From: Saprospiraceae bacterium
GTDB lineage: Bacteria > Bacteroidota > Bacteroidia > Chitinophagales > Saprospiraceae
DNA length: 64,000 nt
Direction: 5' to 3'
Assembly: GCA_016711125.1 (NCBI GenBank)
Contig: JADJTQ010000012.1
Coordinates: 620,001-684,000, forward strand
Under the pieces are notes generated by a model that was not told where the DNA came from, searched no databases, and saw only the letters and a list, made by a program, of their open reading frames with translations. A program made the position numbers and the translations under genes. Shown piece after piece: positions 48,982 to 58,649 of this stretch. The first letter of the stretch is position 1. Each line of letters begins with the position of its first letter.

Positions 48982-49136
48982 ATTGAATTAATTCATTTAA
49001 AGATCGAACAGCGTCTTTGCCCGACTCACGACTATTAAGGAATTTCACTGTCGCAGTTAAACACGCTTATTTTCATTGATAATTTTGTCCAATTCTCAGG
49101 TCTTATATTCGTCATTATTAAATAAGAAGGATTCCA

Positions 49137-49577
49137 ATGAGAAAAATTGACGTATTCACCGAAATAATCATTGACGCACCGATCGCCAAAGTTTCCGATT
49201 ATGCTGCCGATCCTGACCATGCCCCGGAGTGGTATGTCAATATTCAATCGGCGATTTGGAAGAGTCCGAAGCCACTACGAGAAGGATCTAAGATTACCTT
49301 TATTGCACATTTTTTAGGAAAAAAGCTTGAGTATACTTACGAAATCACAGATTATAAGCCAGGTGAAAGGCTAGTGATGCAAACTGCAGAAGGGCCGTTT
49401 CCGATGCGGACCACCTACACCTGGGAAAAACGGGGAGAAAACATTACTATAATGACTTTACAAAATCAGGGGAACCCCTCCGGCTTTTCTAAGATTTTTG
49501 CCCCCTTTATGAAGATGGCTATGAAAAGGGCCAATCAAAAAGACCTTCAAAAAATCAAAAAAATCCTGGAAAGTTGA
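49137..49577 (+). CDS. SRPBCC-family protein
   Basis: A 146-residue protein with the START/Bet v 1-like layout: FTEIIIDAPIAKVSDYAADP, DHAPEWYVNIQSAIWKSPK, GSKITFIAHFLGKKLEYTYE, and a long C-terminal helix (KIFAPFMKMAMKRANQKDLQ). It matches polyketide cyclase/dehydrase-type single-domain proteins that bind hydrophobic ligands. Function unknown; probably cytoplasmic and transcribed alone. Confidence 0.85.
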   Translation: MRKIDVFTEIIIDAPIAKVSDYAADPDHAPEWYVNIQSAIWKSPKPLREGSKITFIAHFLGKKLEYTYEITDYKPGERLVMQTAEGPFPMRTTYTWEKRGENITIMTLQNQGNPSGFSKIFAPFMKMAMKRANQKDLQKIKKILES

Positions 49578-49703
49578 GTTGCAGTAATTACGGATAGATC
49601 TGCACAAACCTCATATCCACTTATAAAATTAGAGTAATCCTAATTTCAGGGTGACAAATATTTCGACGGGTATTACAGTTTCAAGAGCACCACTGATTCA
49701 AAT

Positions 49704-51760
49704 TCAATTTTTGGGTTGCCAATCGGAAAGTGACTCGACTTTGATATATTGTTGAGTCTTATTTAATCTTGCATACAGTTTCTCAACCCAATGATATGTA
49801 TCGGGTATTTTGCCAACCGAGATAATCTTTCTTGGAAACATTAAACCAGTTACTTGTGGCAAATCGGTCACTCGAAGACAGTTCAACATTTCGATGGCTT
49901 CTCCCCTGCCACTCGGTTCGCTTCCCTTATTTTGGGTTGCCGGTGGATCCTTAATGATCAAGCCTGCAATATTGCCATTGAGCAAGGCTGCATATGATGC
50001 GACAGCAACCATCTCGCCCTCCGCTGCCATATAAATTTGCTGAGAATCGATCCCAGGCAGTTGAGTTAAGACATCTAGACATCTGATGACATCATAAACC
50101 CTCATAGAAGCAATGGTACGACCGGTCCAGGCAGCCGCGCGACGAATATGCCATTGGAGCGAGGGTGACCAACCGGTTTCCCCAACGCCCCTCGTTTCCA
50201 GATAGACAACATTAAATTGATCTGCAATTCCGGAGGACAAGCCATAGTGCTGGTATCGTTCTGCCTCGGGATTAATCAGGACCAATAAAAGTGGTGCATT
50301 TTTGTCGGCCGGTTGGCGCCGTAAGAGCGAAAAATTAAGCCTCCACCCTGCCTCTGAAACGAAACTATAATTTTGCCTACCGTATTTCGCAAAATCCCGA
50401 TCCTGAAATTCGAGACGTAAATCAAAAGGCACTTCGACAGTCGGAAAGGCTCGAAATGTTTTTGAGACAAGAAAATCCTTTACTGCCTCCCGATAGCGCT
50501 CCAAAGATTTCAAGTCATGTATCTCCGGTGACTGAGCCAACCTGACAAAATGATCCTGGATAGTGGTCGTGATATCATTTGGAGGCACTCCATGAGAATA
50601 AACCTGTAATTGTTCTTCGGTGAGTCTTTCAGAAATATCGATTTCTTTGATTTTCTCAGGCGGCAAATCCATTCCCTTCAATTCTTTGAGAAAAAAGACA
50701 AAATCCAAGGTCGAAATTCTTCCATATTACCATATCCATGCCCTCCAGGAGCCTCGATGAGACGCAGGTTATGTGATCTTCCGTATAAATTATAGATTGG
50801 GTTCATTCTGTCATACAATGCTCGTACCGCCTCAATTGAATAGTAACCATCGTCAGTTGTCTGAGCAATCACAAAGGGTCTTGGAGCAATGAGAGCTCCG
50901 ATATCAGAAAAGTCGATGCCGTAGGTATTAACCGGCATCATACAGTCACAGTGATCATCTATCGTGCGCTGACAGATCTGCCCCTCAACCGTAGCGGCAC
51001 CGTCAACGGCCACTGCCCCCTTAATCCTTGGGTCGATAGCCGGCAAATACCAACTCTGCGATCCACCGCCGGAAATCCCAGTTACTCCGATTCGCGAAGT
51101 ATCCACTTCGGGCAACTGACACAATAGATCGATACCCCTGATTCCGTTCCATACTTCGACTCCTCCCGGATTATAACCCTTGCTATACCAATGAAACCAT
51201 CCTAAAGACTCGGCACCTAAATGCTCGCCCTTGACTTCTCCTCTCTGAATGGTCTCAATGATTAAACACACAAACCCATTTTCGGCAAACGATCTGGCAT
51301 GGGATTGATAATGATGCTTCTGGGTATGAGAATGACCACATACATATAGTATTGCGGGGGCCGGTTGACTAAGACTGTCAGGGATATATAAATTAGCCGG
51401 GACATACAAATCGGGCTGTGACTGATAATAAAGTTTTACAATCCGGTATCCATCCTGCTGCATCACACCAGTAATGGTGACCGGTGGTGGAATTCGATTT
51501 TGCAAAACGGAATGATCTTGCAGTCCCAACATTTCGACTAATTCAGAAACTCGTTGTTCTCGTTGCGATTGCCACTGAGAAAGAGAGGTGACATCAGCCA
51601 GGGAATTATAGGTAATTGCACCAGCCACCGTGTTCAGGTAAGAGCGAATGTGATTAGCCTGATCAAAGAGGGGATTGATAGCCGCAGGTTGAATTTGCGC
51701 CTTCAGTTCAAAGCAAAAAATGCCAATCAAAACAATCAATCTAACGCTCGTGGGTAACAT
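49704..51760 (-). CDS. Exported acetylxylan-esterase-like protein with second alpha/beta domain (one shift)
   Basis: About 685 residues after repair. A signal peptide (MLPTSVRLIVLIGIFCFELKA) is followed by a helical lead and an alpha/beta-hydrolase domain: PAPAILYVCGHSHTQKHHYQ, the nucleophile elbow GVTGISGGGSQSWYLPAI (Ser near 240), DGYYSIEAVRALYDRM and the His in EAPGGHGYGNMEEF. The frame then changes in the A/T run 50691-50696 (one T missing), joining PWILSFFLKELKGMDLPPEK. The remaining 320 residues look like a second, degenerate hydrolase-type domain (VVYLETRGVGETGW, IYMAAEGEMVAVASYAALL) whose elbow has no Ser. Probably a periplasmic carbohydrate or peptide esterase. Confidence 0.82.
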
Positions 51761-52025
51761 GCCCCTAATCTAAGGAAAAACTTCGTTGACCATGACTTGG
51801 CAAAGCAAGATTTTAACTGATAATTTACTCTGCCATTGCCGTTACACCTATCGTCTCATTCAATCACAATCAGACTAAATTAGATCAAAGCCTCATTTTC
51901 ATACAAGGATATAGAGAGATAATTGACCGATGTAGATATGCCTGGAGCAGACTAGTAAAATACTCAAAGTCATCCCTAGTGTTTAGCAAGCTTGCCCGGT
52001 TTGTTTCACAAAGGGTCACCAAACA
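51761..52025. other. Spacer between esterase and envelope-protein genes
   Basis: About 265 bases, AT-rich, no gene or strong hairpin seen. It should hold the terminator of the gene on its right and the promoter of the esterase. Confidence 0.4.
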
Positions 52026-53240
52026 CTACCGCATCAAACAAGTTACATTGGCCACAGGAATGAGCGTTTTGAACCTTATTTTTTCATCCAGCTTCGTCCG
52101 TAGAGCAAAATTAAGGAGAATACCATTGCTCAATCGAAAGTCACCACCATAACTCATAGTGAATCTGGTAATAGATTCAATAGGTTCATCAAACATTAGC
52201 CAACCATTGTCCAGATCGCGGGCATATTTTGCTGCAAATAATTCCTCATCAGAAAATCCTGAATCAGAAAAATTCCTAAGTGATTCGTAGACTAGCTCAC
52301 CATAGAAACTAAACCGTGCGCCACCAAAACGAAAACTTGTACCCAACATAAAATCCTGATTTTCGCCTACTTTCTTGATTCGGGCGATTCCTCCGAGCAG
52401 ACCACGATGGCCTGCCTTCACTGCACCATTAAGCCAAAGGGCATAACCTGCATTCTGTATATTTAAAGTGTCCAATTCGTTGGCATAGGTATATACCTTT
52501 CCAAATGCAATATCGAGTCCGCTGCTATTCCAGTTTTCGGCCATATAATTAGCCTGGACCTGGATCAATTCGGCCTTTTGCGATTTCTGTAACGTGGCCA
52601 TTTCGCCTCTTGTATTAAAAATTTCTTCTCTGAGAATCAGTCTCTCCTCCCGGCCGGATACCGTATCTAATTGAGATTTCAGATCTTTAAGATATTCTTT
52701 GAGTGGCCCTTGAGACTCTGCTAATTCCTCGGCCATCTGTTTTAGCAGAGCTGGGTCAGAAACCGGATCTTTCGCCCGAAACAGGTTCATTTTTAAAGCA
52801 TAGGCAAAATGATTGATACCATCATTTTTGGCGGTACCAAAAGACAAACTCAGAGTCGACAAAGTCTTCATGAAAGGAGTCGCTTTCCGGTATTCACCTA
52901 GTCCTTTACGATCATAATAAAACACCCAGAAAGGCTGCATCTCCAAAGCAAGATCGGGAGCCAGGTTGTAATTCTTTATACGCCAATCTACTTTAAAGTC
53001 CTGCACCGTACCGGGCCTCGTCACTAACTCAGGTGTCGCACCCAGCAATGAAAATGCAGGTGCCGATGGTATTGTAAATTCCGATTTTCGGATCAAATCT
53101 TCCGATAAAGTAGCCGCTTCCTCAATATATTCATCCCCGGAATAATCTTGTTCGTAATATTCTTCCTCTACGTATTCATCCTGAGCTTGACTTAATACAT
53201 ATAGACAGAGACTGAGGCTTAAAATTAGGAAGCGTTTCAT
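52026..53240 (-). CDS. Envelope protein, probable outer-membrane beta-barrel
   Basis: A 404-residue protein with a signal peptide (MKRFLILSLSLCLYVLSQAQ), then a very acidic, Tyr-rich stretch (EYVEEEYYEQDYSGDEYIEE, residues 22-41). The rest alternates strands with aromatic ends (MQPFWVFYYDR, GYALWLNGAVKAG, DFMLGTSFRFGGARFSFYGE, GDFRLSNGILLNFALRTK), as in small porin-like barrels. A charged helical insert (about 170-225) may be a coiled coil. No named family. An ATCACCC/GGGTGAT motif is 68 bases upstream of the start, and the mini-LuxR gene lies further upstream in the same direction. Confidence 0.65.
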   Translation of the reverse strand: MKRFLILSLSLCLYVLSQAQDEYVEEEYYEQDYSGDEYIEEAATLSEDLIRKSEFTIPSAPAFSLLGATPELVTRPGTVQDFKVDWRIKNYNLAPDLALEMQPFWVFYYDRKGLGEYRKATPFMKTLSTLSLSFGTAKNDGINHFAYALKMNLFRAKDPVSDPALLKQMAEELAESQGPLKEYLKDLKSQLDTVSGREERLILREEIFNTRGEMATLQKSQKAELIQVQANYMAENWNSSGLDIAFGKVYTYANELDTLNIQNAGYALWLNGAVKAGHRGLLGGIARIKKVGENQDFMLGTSFRFGGARFSFYGELVYESLRNFSDSGFSDEELFAAKYARDLDNGWLMFDEPIESITRFTMSYGGDFRLSNGILLNFALRTKLDEKIRFKTLIPVANVTCLMR

Positions 53241-53307
53241 AATATTGGTTTGTTAAGAAATTCAAAAAAGTGATGGTACAAAAATGGGACAAACCAATAC
53301 GGATTGT

Positions 53308-53325
53308 ATCACCCGAATGGGTGAT
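53308..53325 (-). promoter_or_regulatory. Palindromic motif ATCACCC-N4-GGGTGAT
   Basis: A perfect 7-base inverted repeat with a 4-base spacer, 68 bases upstream of the envelope-protein start. On the gene's strand it reads AAAATCACCC...GGGTGAT, like the copy at 37800-37818. Confidence 0.55.
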
Positions 53326-53557
53326 TTTGGTTGAGACAAGAAAAAGCTGTGTCGTGTCCTGTCGTAAGAATGCATAAATTTTCCCAAAACGGTCAATGTC
53401 TTTCTCTTCTATTATTGTAGAAGAAGTACACGATCCCAAGCTAAGGACAATTGGTAAATCGAGTACGTACGACCGTTTCAGGCCTAAGGCAATAAATAAA
53501 AAAATAGTTCCCCCATAAATCAACGCCTTGAATTGGACTCCTGGAAGAAATTTAATA

Positions 53558-53749
53558 TTATCTCAATCTCAAGTAACGTACAGAAGCCTGAGTTCTGTTT
53601 TCTACCTTCAATTTTCTAAATACATGTCTAAGGTGGGTTTTTATGGTATTAACGGAGACCTGCAATTTATCCGCTACCTCGATGTTAGATTTGCCTTCAA
53701 TAATGAGATCCATGACATGTTGTTCGCGATCAGTAAGTAACTTATTCAT
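53558..53749 (-). CDS. Stand-alone LuxR/GerE-type DNA-binding protein
   Basis: Only 63 residues, nearly the whole of which is the LuxR helix-turn-helix: LTDREQHVMDLIIEGKSNIE, VADKLQVSVNTIKTHLRHVF and RKLKVENRTQASVRYL. No receiver or ligand domain is attached. The start ATG is at 53749 and no upstream extension in the same frame looks protein-like. Such single-domain proteins can act as constitutive DNA binders or as partners of other regulators. A palindromic motif (53800-53817) 51 bases upstream suggests self-control. It could regulate the nearby envelope-protein gene. Confidence 0.85.
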   Translation of the reverse strand: MNKLLTDREQHVMDLIIEGKSNIEVADKLQVSVNTIKTHLRHVFRKLKVENRTQASVRYLRLR

Positions 53750-53799
53750 CTCAAAAAGTTATACCAAGCTCAAAACTAGGATTTCAAGATCAAATTAAG

Positions 53800-53817
53800 A
53801 TCACCTGAAAGGGTGAT
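53800..53817 (-). promoter_or_regulatory. Palindromic motif ATCACC(T/C)-N4-GGGTGAT
   Basis: An inverted repeat with one mismatch (ATCACCT against GGGTGAT), 51 bases upstream of the mini-LuxR start; third member of the motif set. Confidence 0.5.
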
Positions 53818-53945
53818 ATTGCAGATGTAAAATCACAGTAAGATTGTAGTCGAATGATAGGGGCGATGAGTTATCCCTTTTTTCGTAACGCAGGTATTTC
53901 CAAAGCCTCTCTTACGATTGCAGATCCCTCTTTTTATCCATTTTG

Positions 53946-54563
53946 TTACTCTTGCAATAGATCCCGATAATCGAGCACACTACTTTCCAACACCCGTCTG
54001 GCCATTATCCGATCATAGACCTCGGAGATCCGGGTGACCTGGGGTTGATCCGGAAGTTGTTTATAGGTCAGGAAATAGTGTTTTAACCGATCTAAGAGAC
54101 TTACCGGGAGGTCCCTAATATCTTTAAAAGTGCCGTAAAAATCATCTTGTTTTAAGATCGCAATAATCTTGTCATCAACTTCATTATTGTCGACCAGACG
54201 TAAACCACCAATCGGAATCGCCTCTACAATTATGTCACCCCTACTGATATGTCTCTCAGTAAGTACACAAATATCCAATGGGTCACCATCTCCCAACAAC
54301 TTCGAAGATCCAGTGAATTCCCCGCCGGTCATTGCTACGTGTATGCCACAGTAAGTTTTGGGTACAAAGCCGTATAGTGCTGGCAGGATATTGGAGTACT
54401 TCTGTAATCGATCAATTTTACAATATCCCGAATTTTTATCGAGTTCATATTTTACGGTATCCGATGGAATGATCTCAATAAAAGCATTGACCACCTCCGG
54501 AAAATTTACTCCGGATGAGATACCATGCCAGGGATGTGACTTAAAGATTGAAAAGGAAGACAT
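53946..54563 (-). CDS. ppa: Inorganic pyrophosphatase
   Basis: A 205-residue family I enzyme. It hydrolyses pyrophosphate to phosphate. Motifs: FIEIIPSDTVKYELDKNSGY, NILPALYGFVPKTYCG, the metal site GDGDPLDICVLTER with its three Asp residues, and EAIPIGGLRLVDNNEVDDKI. The family's usual EIPKGS-type entry is altered to EIIPSD, as in some eukaryote-like and Bacteroidota members. Cytoplasmic. The gene is transcribed alone. Confidence 0.93.
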   Translation of the reverse strand: MSSFSIFKSHPWHGISSGVNFPEVVNAFIEIIPSDTVKYELDKNSGYCKIDRLQKYSNILPALYGFVPKTYCGIHVAMTGGEFTGSSKLLGDGDPLDICVLTERHISRGDIIVEAIPIGGLRLVDNNEVDDKIIAILKQDDFYGTFKDIRDLPVSLLDRLKHYFLTYKQLPDQPQVTRISEVYDRIMARRVLESSVLDYRDLLQE

Positions 54564-54725
54564 AACGTTTAAAGATATGAAAGAGAAGCGCTGATAAGTA
54601 AAATACTTACCAGCACTCCAGGAACTTATACAAAAGTAACAATTGCATGTTATACTTTAGCTATTGCTGACCTCTCACAGACTTTACACGAATAATTCTT
54701 TAAACTAAAAAAGCACAAATTATTT

Positions 54726-54854
54726 TCATGACGTCTGGGTCGCTGCCAGATATATAAGCCAACCGATCGCCAGAGCCAGGGCTAAAAATTCCATTCCTAG
54801 AAAAAATGTTAATGCAAAATTATTTTTTAAATTTTTGAATTTTAATATTGACAT
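54726..54854 (-). CDS. Small single-helix membrane protein (42 residues)
   Basis: ATG to TGA gives MSILKFKNLKNNFALTFFLG, then MEFLALALAIGWLIYLAATQ and TS. The N terminus is basic and the second half is one membrane helix, so the N terminus should face the cytoplasm. It lies alone between the pyrophosphatase and the NhaD-side genes, all on the minus strand. Family unknown; the composition and the good topology argue for a real small protein. Confidence 0.45.
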   Translation of the reverse strand: MSILKFKNLKNNFALTFFLGMEFLALALAIGWLIYLAATQTS

Positions 54855-55025
54855 GATGTATATGATAGTAAAATCGATTGCCAGCTGCTTTCCACCTAAC
54901 TTCAGTGGGCGTCATGCAATTAAAATCCGCAGACTAAAGCAGCTGAATCAATTGGTAAATGTTAATAAAAATGGTTTGATTCGATCCGGAAGATCACTAA
55001 ATTGATGCCTTAAAAGCTGTGATCG
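54855..55025. other. Spacer, minus-strand region before nhaD partner gene
   Basis: AT-rich, no gene found. It contains the sequence upstream of the small membrane protein. Confidence 0.35.
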
Positions 55026-55358
55026 CTAACACAAGAGTTGGTGATATAGGATCACCCGATCGTAAACGGTCAATAAATGATTTTGACCACGACTGACTTC
55101 TTCTCGGTTTCCCTTCTCAAGATTACTCTCGTCCAGGTCGAAAAAAGATGTAACCGTGGATCTCTGCTCAGATTCTGAGCTTAAATTTCGCTGCCCCCGT
55201 TCAACCCACGCAACCAAATTGTCCAACGGAGCAGGGACATCATAACTACTTGAAGTCATGGTCACTTCAACGTCCCGATGATCATTTAATAATCCCTCGG
55301 GTGCAATGTAACCTAGATACGTTACAAAAAATAGATGAAGCAACAGAAGAATTCTCAT
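55026..55358 (-). CDS. Small exported protein downstream of nhaD, unknown
   Basis: About 110 residues from the Met in MRILLLLHLFFVTYLGYIAP, which forms a signal peptide; longer in-frame versions add a non-signal leader that overlaps the nhaD end. The mature part is polar and charged (DNLVAWVERGQRNLSSESEQ, SFFDLDESNLEKGNREEVSR) with no Cys except at the very end. No family recognised. It follows nhaD on the same strand 61 bases later. Confidence 0.5.
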   Translation of the reverse strand: MRILLLLHLFFVTYLGYIAPEGLLNDHRDVEVTMTSSSYDVPAPLDNLVAWVERGQRNLSSESEQRSTVTSFFDLDESNLEKGNREEVSRGQNHLLTVYDRVILYHQLLC

Positions 55359-55419
55359 TGATATCACTGCAATGGATAGATAACGCAAAAATCGGTAAGG
55401 TAGTTTCAATAGTCTTAGA

Positions 55420-56741
55420 TTAGTGAAAAACCAGGTAAATCGAAAGTAATCCAACCAGATAACCACAAAGGGCCAGTAGACTGATCTTTTTTAGATACCA
55501 AATGAAGTCTATCCGTAGAATACCCATCATAGCTACTCCTGCGGCAGAACCGATAATTAATACACTTCCTCCGGTACCTGCACAATAGGCCAGCAGTTCC
55601 CAAAAATGGTGATCCTGAGGGTAAGTATCTAACGAATACATACCCATCGCACCAGCTACCAGAGGAACATTATCAACAATGGCTGAAAGTAACCCAATGG
55701 TCAAATTGATCAGGTAAATACTTCCAAGTGCATGATCAATTATCTGCGCAAAATCAAGTAAAATTCCTGTGGTTTGAAGACTGGCAACAGCCAGAAGGAT
55801 GCCAAGAAAGAATAAGATACTAGGGGTGTCAATACGGCGGATCACGCTACCCACCGACAGACCTTCGGTATCTTCATGTGATTTGTTCCGATGCAAAATT
55901 TCGGTAGTAATCCAGAGGACCGAAAGACTTCCCAGCATTCCCATAAAGGGTGGAAGATGTGTGATATTTTAAATACAGGTACGAACAATAGTCCGAGGAC
56001 ACCCAAACAGAGAATCAGTTTTTGTTCGAAGGACGTCACCTGAGCCTGGTTGTGTAACATCTTGAGGGGCTCCGATGGCCTCTCAAGTTCTCCCCGCATG
56101 GTGAATGATAAAATGATGAGTGGGACCAGCAAACATATGACACTGGGCATAAAGAGATGTTGAACGATCGATAAGGCGGAAATTTGATTGCCGATCCAGA
56201 GCATAATGGTCGTCACATCACCGATGGGTGACCAGGCACCTCCGGCATTGGCCGCAATAATCACCATACCACCATAAAACCAAAGATCTTCCTTTTGCTT
56301 GATCAGTTTGCGAAGCAATGTGGCCATGACAATGGTGGTGGTCAGATTATCCAGTATAGCTGAAAGAAAAAAGGTGACGAAGCAAACCATCCACATCAAT
56401 CTTACCTTGTTCCTCGTTTTAATAATATCAGTCACAAGATTAAATCCCTGATGGGAATCAATCAATTCAACGATGGTCATAGCAGCTAAAAGAAAAAACA
56501 AGATTTCGGCAATTTCTCCGATATGGTGAAGAAGCGACTCTTCGATATGATGGGTCATATTAAATGAGCCCAGGAATTCTGCTGTCTCCTCAGCAAAAAA
56601 AGTATTCCCCGAATAAACCATAATGGTCCAGCAGATGACACCGGTAATTAATGCAGTTGCCGCCTTATCAACCTTGACCGTATGCTCGAGGGCGATAAAC
56701 AAATAGCCAACAATGAAGGAAAAAACGATCAGGAGATACAT
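55420..56741 (-). CDS. nhaD: NhaD-type Na+/H+ antiporter (one shift)
   Basis: About 440 residues with many membrane helices. I chose the ATG at 56741 (MYLLIVFSFIVGYLFIALEH). Family blocks: HIGEIAEILFFLLAAMTIVE, FLSAILDNLTTTIVMATLLR, IIAANAGGAWSPIGDVTTIM, then after the frame change GMLGSLSVLWITTEILHR, TPSILFFLGILLAVASLQTT and LSAIVDNVPLVAGAMGMY, AGTGGSVLIIGSAAGVA. The break is at the G run 55948-55950 on the plus strand (one base missing). It exchanges Na+ (or Li+) for protons across the inner membrane, for sodium and pH balance, consistent with a marine or alkaline habitat. Confidence 0.9.
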
Positions 56742-56771
56742 CTTTCTAATTAAGTATCGAAAATTACACAA

Positions 56772-57379
56772 TTTTAATTCCCAAGCATAAAAATTTCATT
56801 TCCTTGTCAAAGTACTTACTTGAGGCACCTATGAAGCCAGGTTGCCTTAGAGACTATGAAATCTTTGTTCAACATCTTTCTCTTCGAAGCTGGGTTATTG
56901 ACATCCCCATAGGAGGCCGTTGAACTACGCAACTTCAGGCTGAATCCGTAAATCGTAGTTTCTAGTTGGGCGAGACGAAGGATTCTGCTGGAAGTTGTAA
57001 CAGATTACCTTTCCACCGTGGCGCTTCGTCGCCGAAGTGGCTCGTCCCTGCGCTATAGGCTTCAGCCAAGTCCCTCGCTCGACGCTAAAGCTATGAGCGA
57101 CAGCGTCCTCCTGGGAGGCTACGGCCTCCGGGGGACGGCGCATTGCACATGGGTGACCAGTCGGTAAGGTCTCAACAAAGGTAGAAACAGCGAGAATGGC
57201 TGAGTCATGTCAAAGTAATCTAATTTTTATAAAATCAGTGCGCGACGAGTATTTCAACAGCATTTAGGGAGGTATTTATGACCTGCAATCGTATCATGCA
57301 TATTTTAGCACTTTGCCTTTATCACCTGGTTTAGTATAGTGCTTGCCTTTAAAGCCAGCGGAGACGCCGGCACCGGCTC
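56772..57379. other. Gene-free, partly GC-rich tract
   Basis: About 600 bases, no convincing gene. The part 56930-57140 is GC-rich (for example GGGAGGCTACGGCCTCCGGG near 57113-57132), unlike its neighbours. At 57240-57261 the minus strand reads GCTGTTGAAATACTC then TCGCGC, which also ends the RHS relic at 10203-10226. I suspect a decayed mobile or RHS-like segment. Confidence 0.4.
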
Positions 57380-57405
57380 TGGAGGGGTATGGCTTTTACC
57401 CTCCA
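57380..57405. repeat. Hairpin in non-coding tract
   Basis: TGGAGGGGTA (57380-57389) pairs with TACCCTCCA (57397-57405), loop about seven. A GC-rich stem without a T run after it; possibly part of a structured RNA. Confidence 0.4.
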
Positions 57406-57456
57406 CTATGGGAGCGTAGCAGATATATGTCTAACGGTTGGCTCATTTTCGTTTCC

Positions 57457-57666
57457 AAGATCAATATCAAGAGGAGATTAGATCCGTCAATTCTGGCCGG
57501 ACAAAATTTATGTTGACTGGCTTATGAAAAACAAACAGCCCTCTTTCACATCAAATCCACCCAGAATATAAATTCTGGGCTCTCTTTTATCTCGAGATCC
57601 ATATCAAGCGAAGAGGAGATCCGTCACTTCTGGCCGGACAAAATTTATGTTGGCTGGCTTATGAAA
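57457..57666 (+). repeat. Tandem pair of 73-base direct repeats around a hairpin
   Basis: Copy A (about 57457-57529) and copy B (about 57594-57666) share CTGGCCGGACAAAATTTATG and flanking sequence, with a few differences and a small shift. Between them is a perfect hairpin, CCCAGAAT (57560-57567) with ATTCTGGG (57572-57579), loop ATAA. No open frame uses the repeats. Confidence 0.7.
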
Positions 57667-57683
57667 CAGCTTCTTAGATTAAA

Positions 57684-57713
57684 AAAAGCCGCATTACTTT
57701 TAACGCGGCTTTT
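57684..57713 (+). terminator. Hairpin terminator without a nearby coding gene
   Basis: AAAAGCCGC (57684-57692) and GCGGCTTTT (57705-57713), a 9-base stem, ending in Ts on either strand. It follows the direct repeats, so the repeats could be transcribed as a non-coding RNA. Confidence 0.6.
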
Positions 57714-58649
57714 ATAATACCAACTTATGTACCAGTACTGCAAACTTTCAATTTAAATCTCTTTATTAATTAAATTATACAATTAAAAAAGCCAGCGGCC
57801 GGATTTCGGCGATTTGCGATTCAAAAAGAATTCCATCAGCGCTCCGTTATTTTCAAAACGAACCGCCACCCAGCGCGCTGGCCGTCACCCAATTGACTCT
57901 CAATATTCTCTTTTTTTTTATTCATATCTATCAAAAGAAGATGATCGTATCCCACAAAGGGTCAGATGTTAATTGATGGATCAACCGGGCATCTATGTAG
58001 CGTGGTTACCAACTAACCAAAATACAATGTCTGCTCAAAAAAGAGTCGTTCGTAATAAATTAAGTCTTGATGAATCACATTCCAGGAATAAGAATGCTGT
58101 CGATGTGTCGTATGTAATAACTAATAAAAGCTAATTTATTGGAAATATTGTTCGGGTGTCATAAAATTAATACGTTAAAATCTAAAAAGCGGGACTTCTG
58201 AACAGTTTTTGTGCAAATTTTTACCTTGACTTTGATTGGCTGATTTTCAATGACTGATTTTGAATGAAATTGAAAACATTTGAGTAGTTGAGTCCAAAGT
58301 CCCCTTCATCTTTTATCATATCCAGATATTGATCGTTTCGCACCAGCTGCCTGCTACCTCATTTCCGATCCAACCCTGGCAGCGACAAAGGCGAGTATAA
58401 TGTCCAGCCCCTTGAGATAGGATTCATTGTTATTAATCACCAAGTCTACTATTCTTTTAGATAAATTATCCAACGCTAAATTTGACGAATTTGAAAATGA
58501 ACCATTTAGACTTAGTCTCCGAAAACCGAAGTGGTGATTTTCAATAGCACGGTTTAACCCTGAAAAATAGCAGTTCCCATCAAATTTTACCTGCCTATAT
58601 ATCCTCAGTAGGTACCATTTCCAAAACATGATAAAAAGAAGGTGTAAGA
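57714..58649. other. Spacer upstream of nupC
   Basis: About 935 bases. One tiny open frame (58027-58134, MSAQKRVVRNKLSLDESHSR then 15 more residues) and one minus-strand frame (58354-58629) exist but have no support. The AT-rich part next to 58640 probably holds the nupC promoter. Confidence 0.4.

Noticed and set aside
53176..53523. Minus-strand frame of 115 codons between mini-LuxR and the envelope protein
   Set aside because: It overlaps the start of the envelope-protein gene and the palindromic motif, has no ATG at its start, and no family pattern.
57180..57262. Group II intron 5' end (GTGCGCGAC at 57238)
   Set aside because: No domain V-like hairpin and no reverse-transcriptase frame nearby; the word alone is too short.
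58354..58629. Minus-strand frame of 91 codons upstream of nupC
   Set aside because: No recognisable domain; odd amino-acid composition; lies where the nupC promoter is expected.
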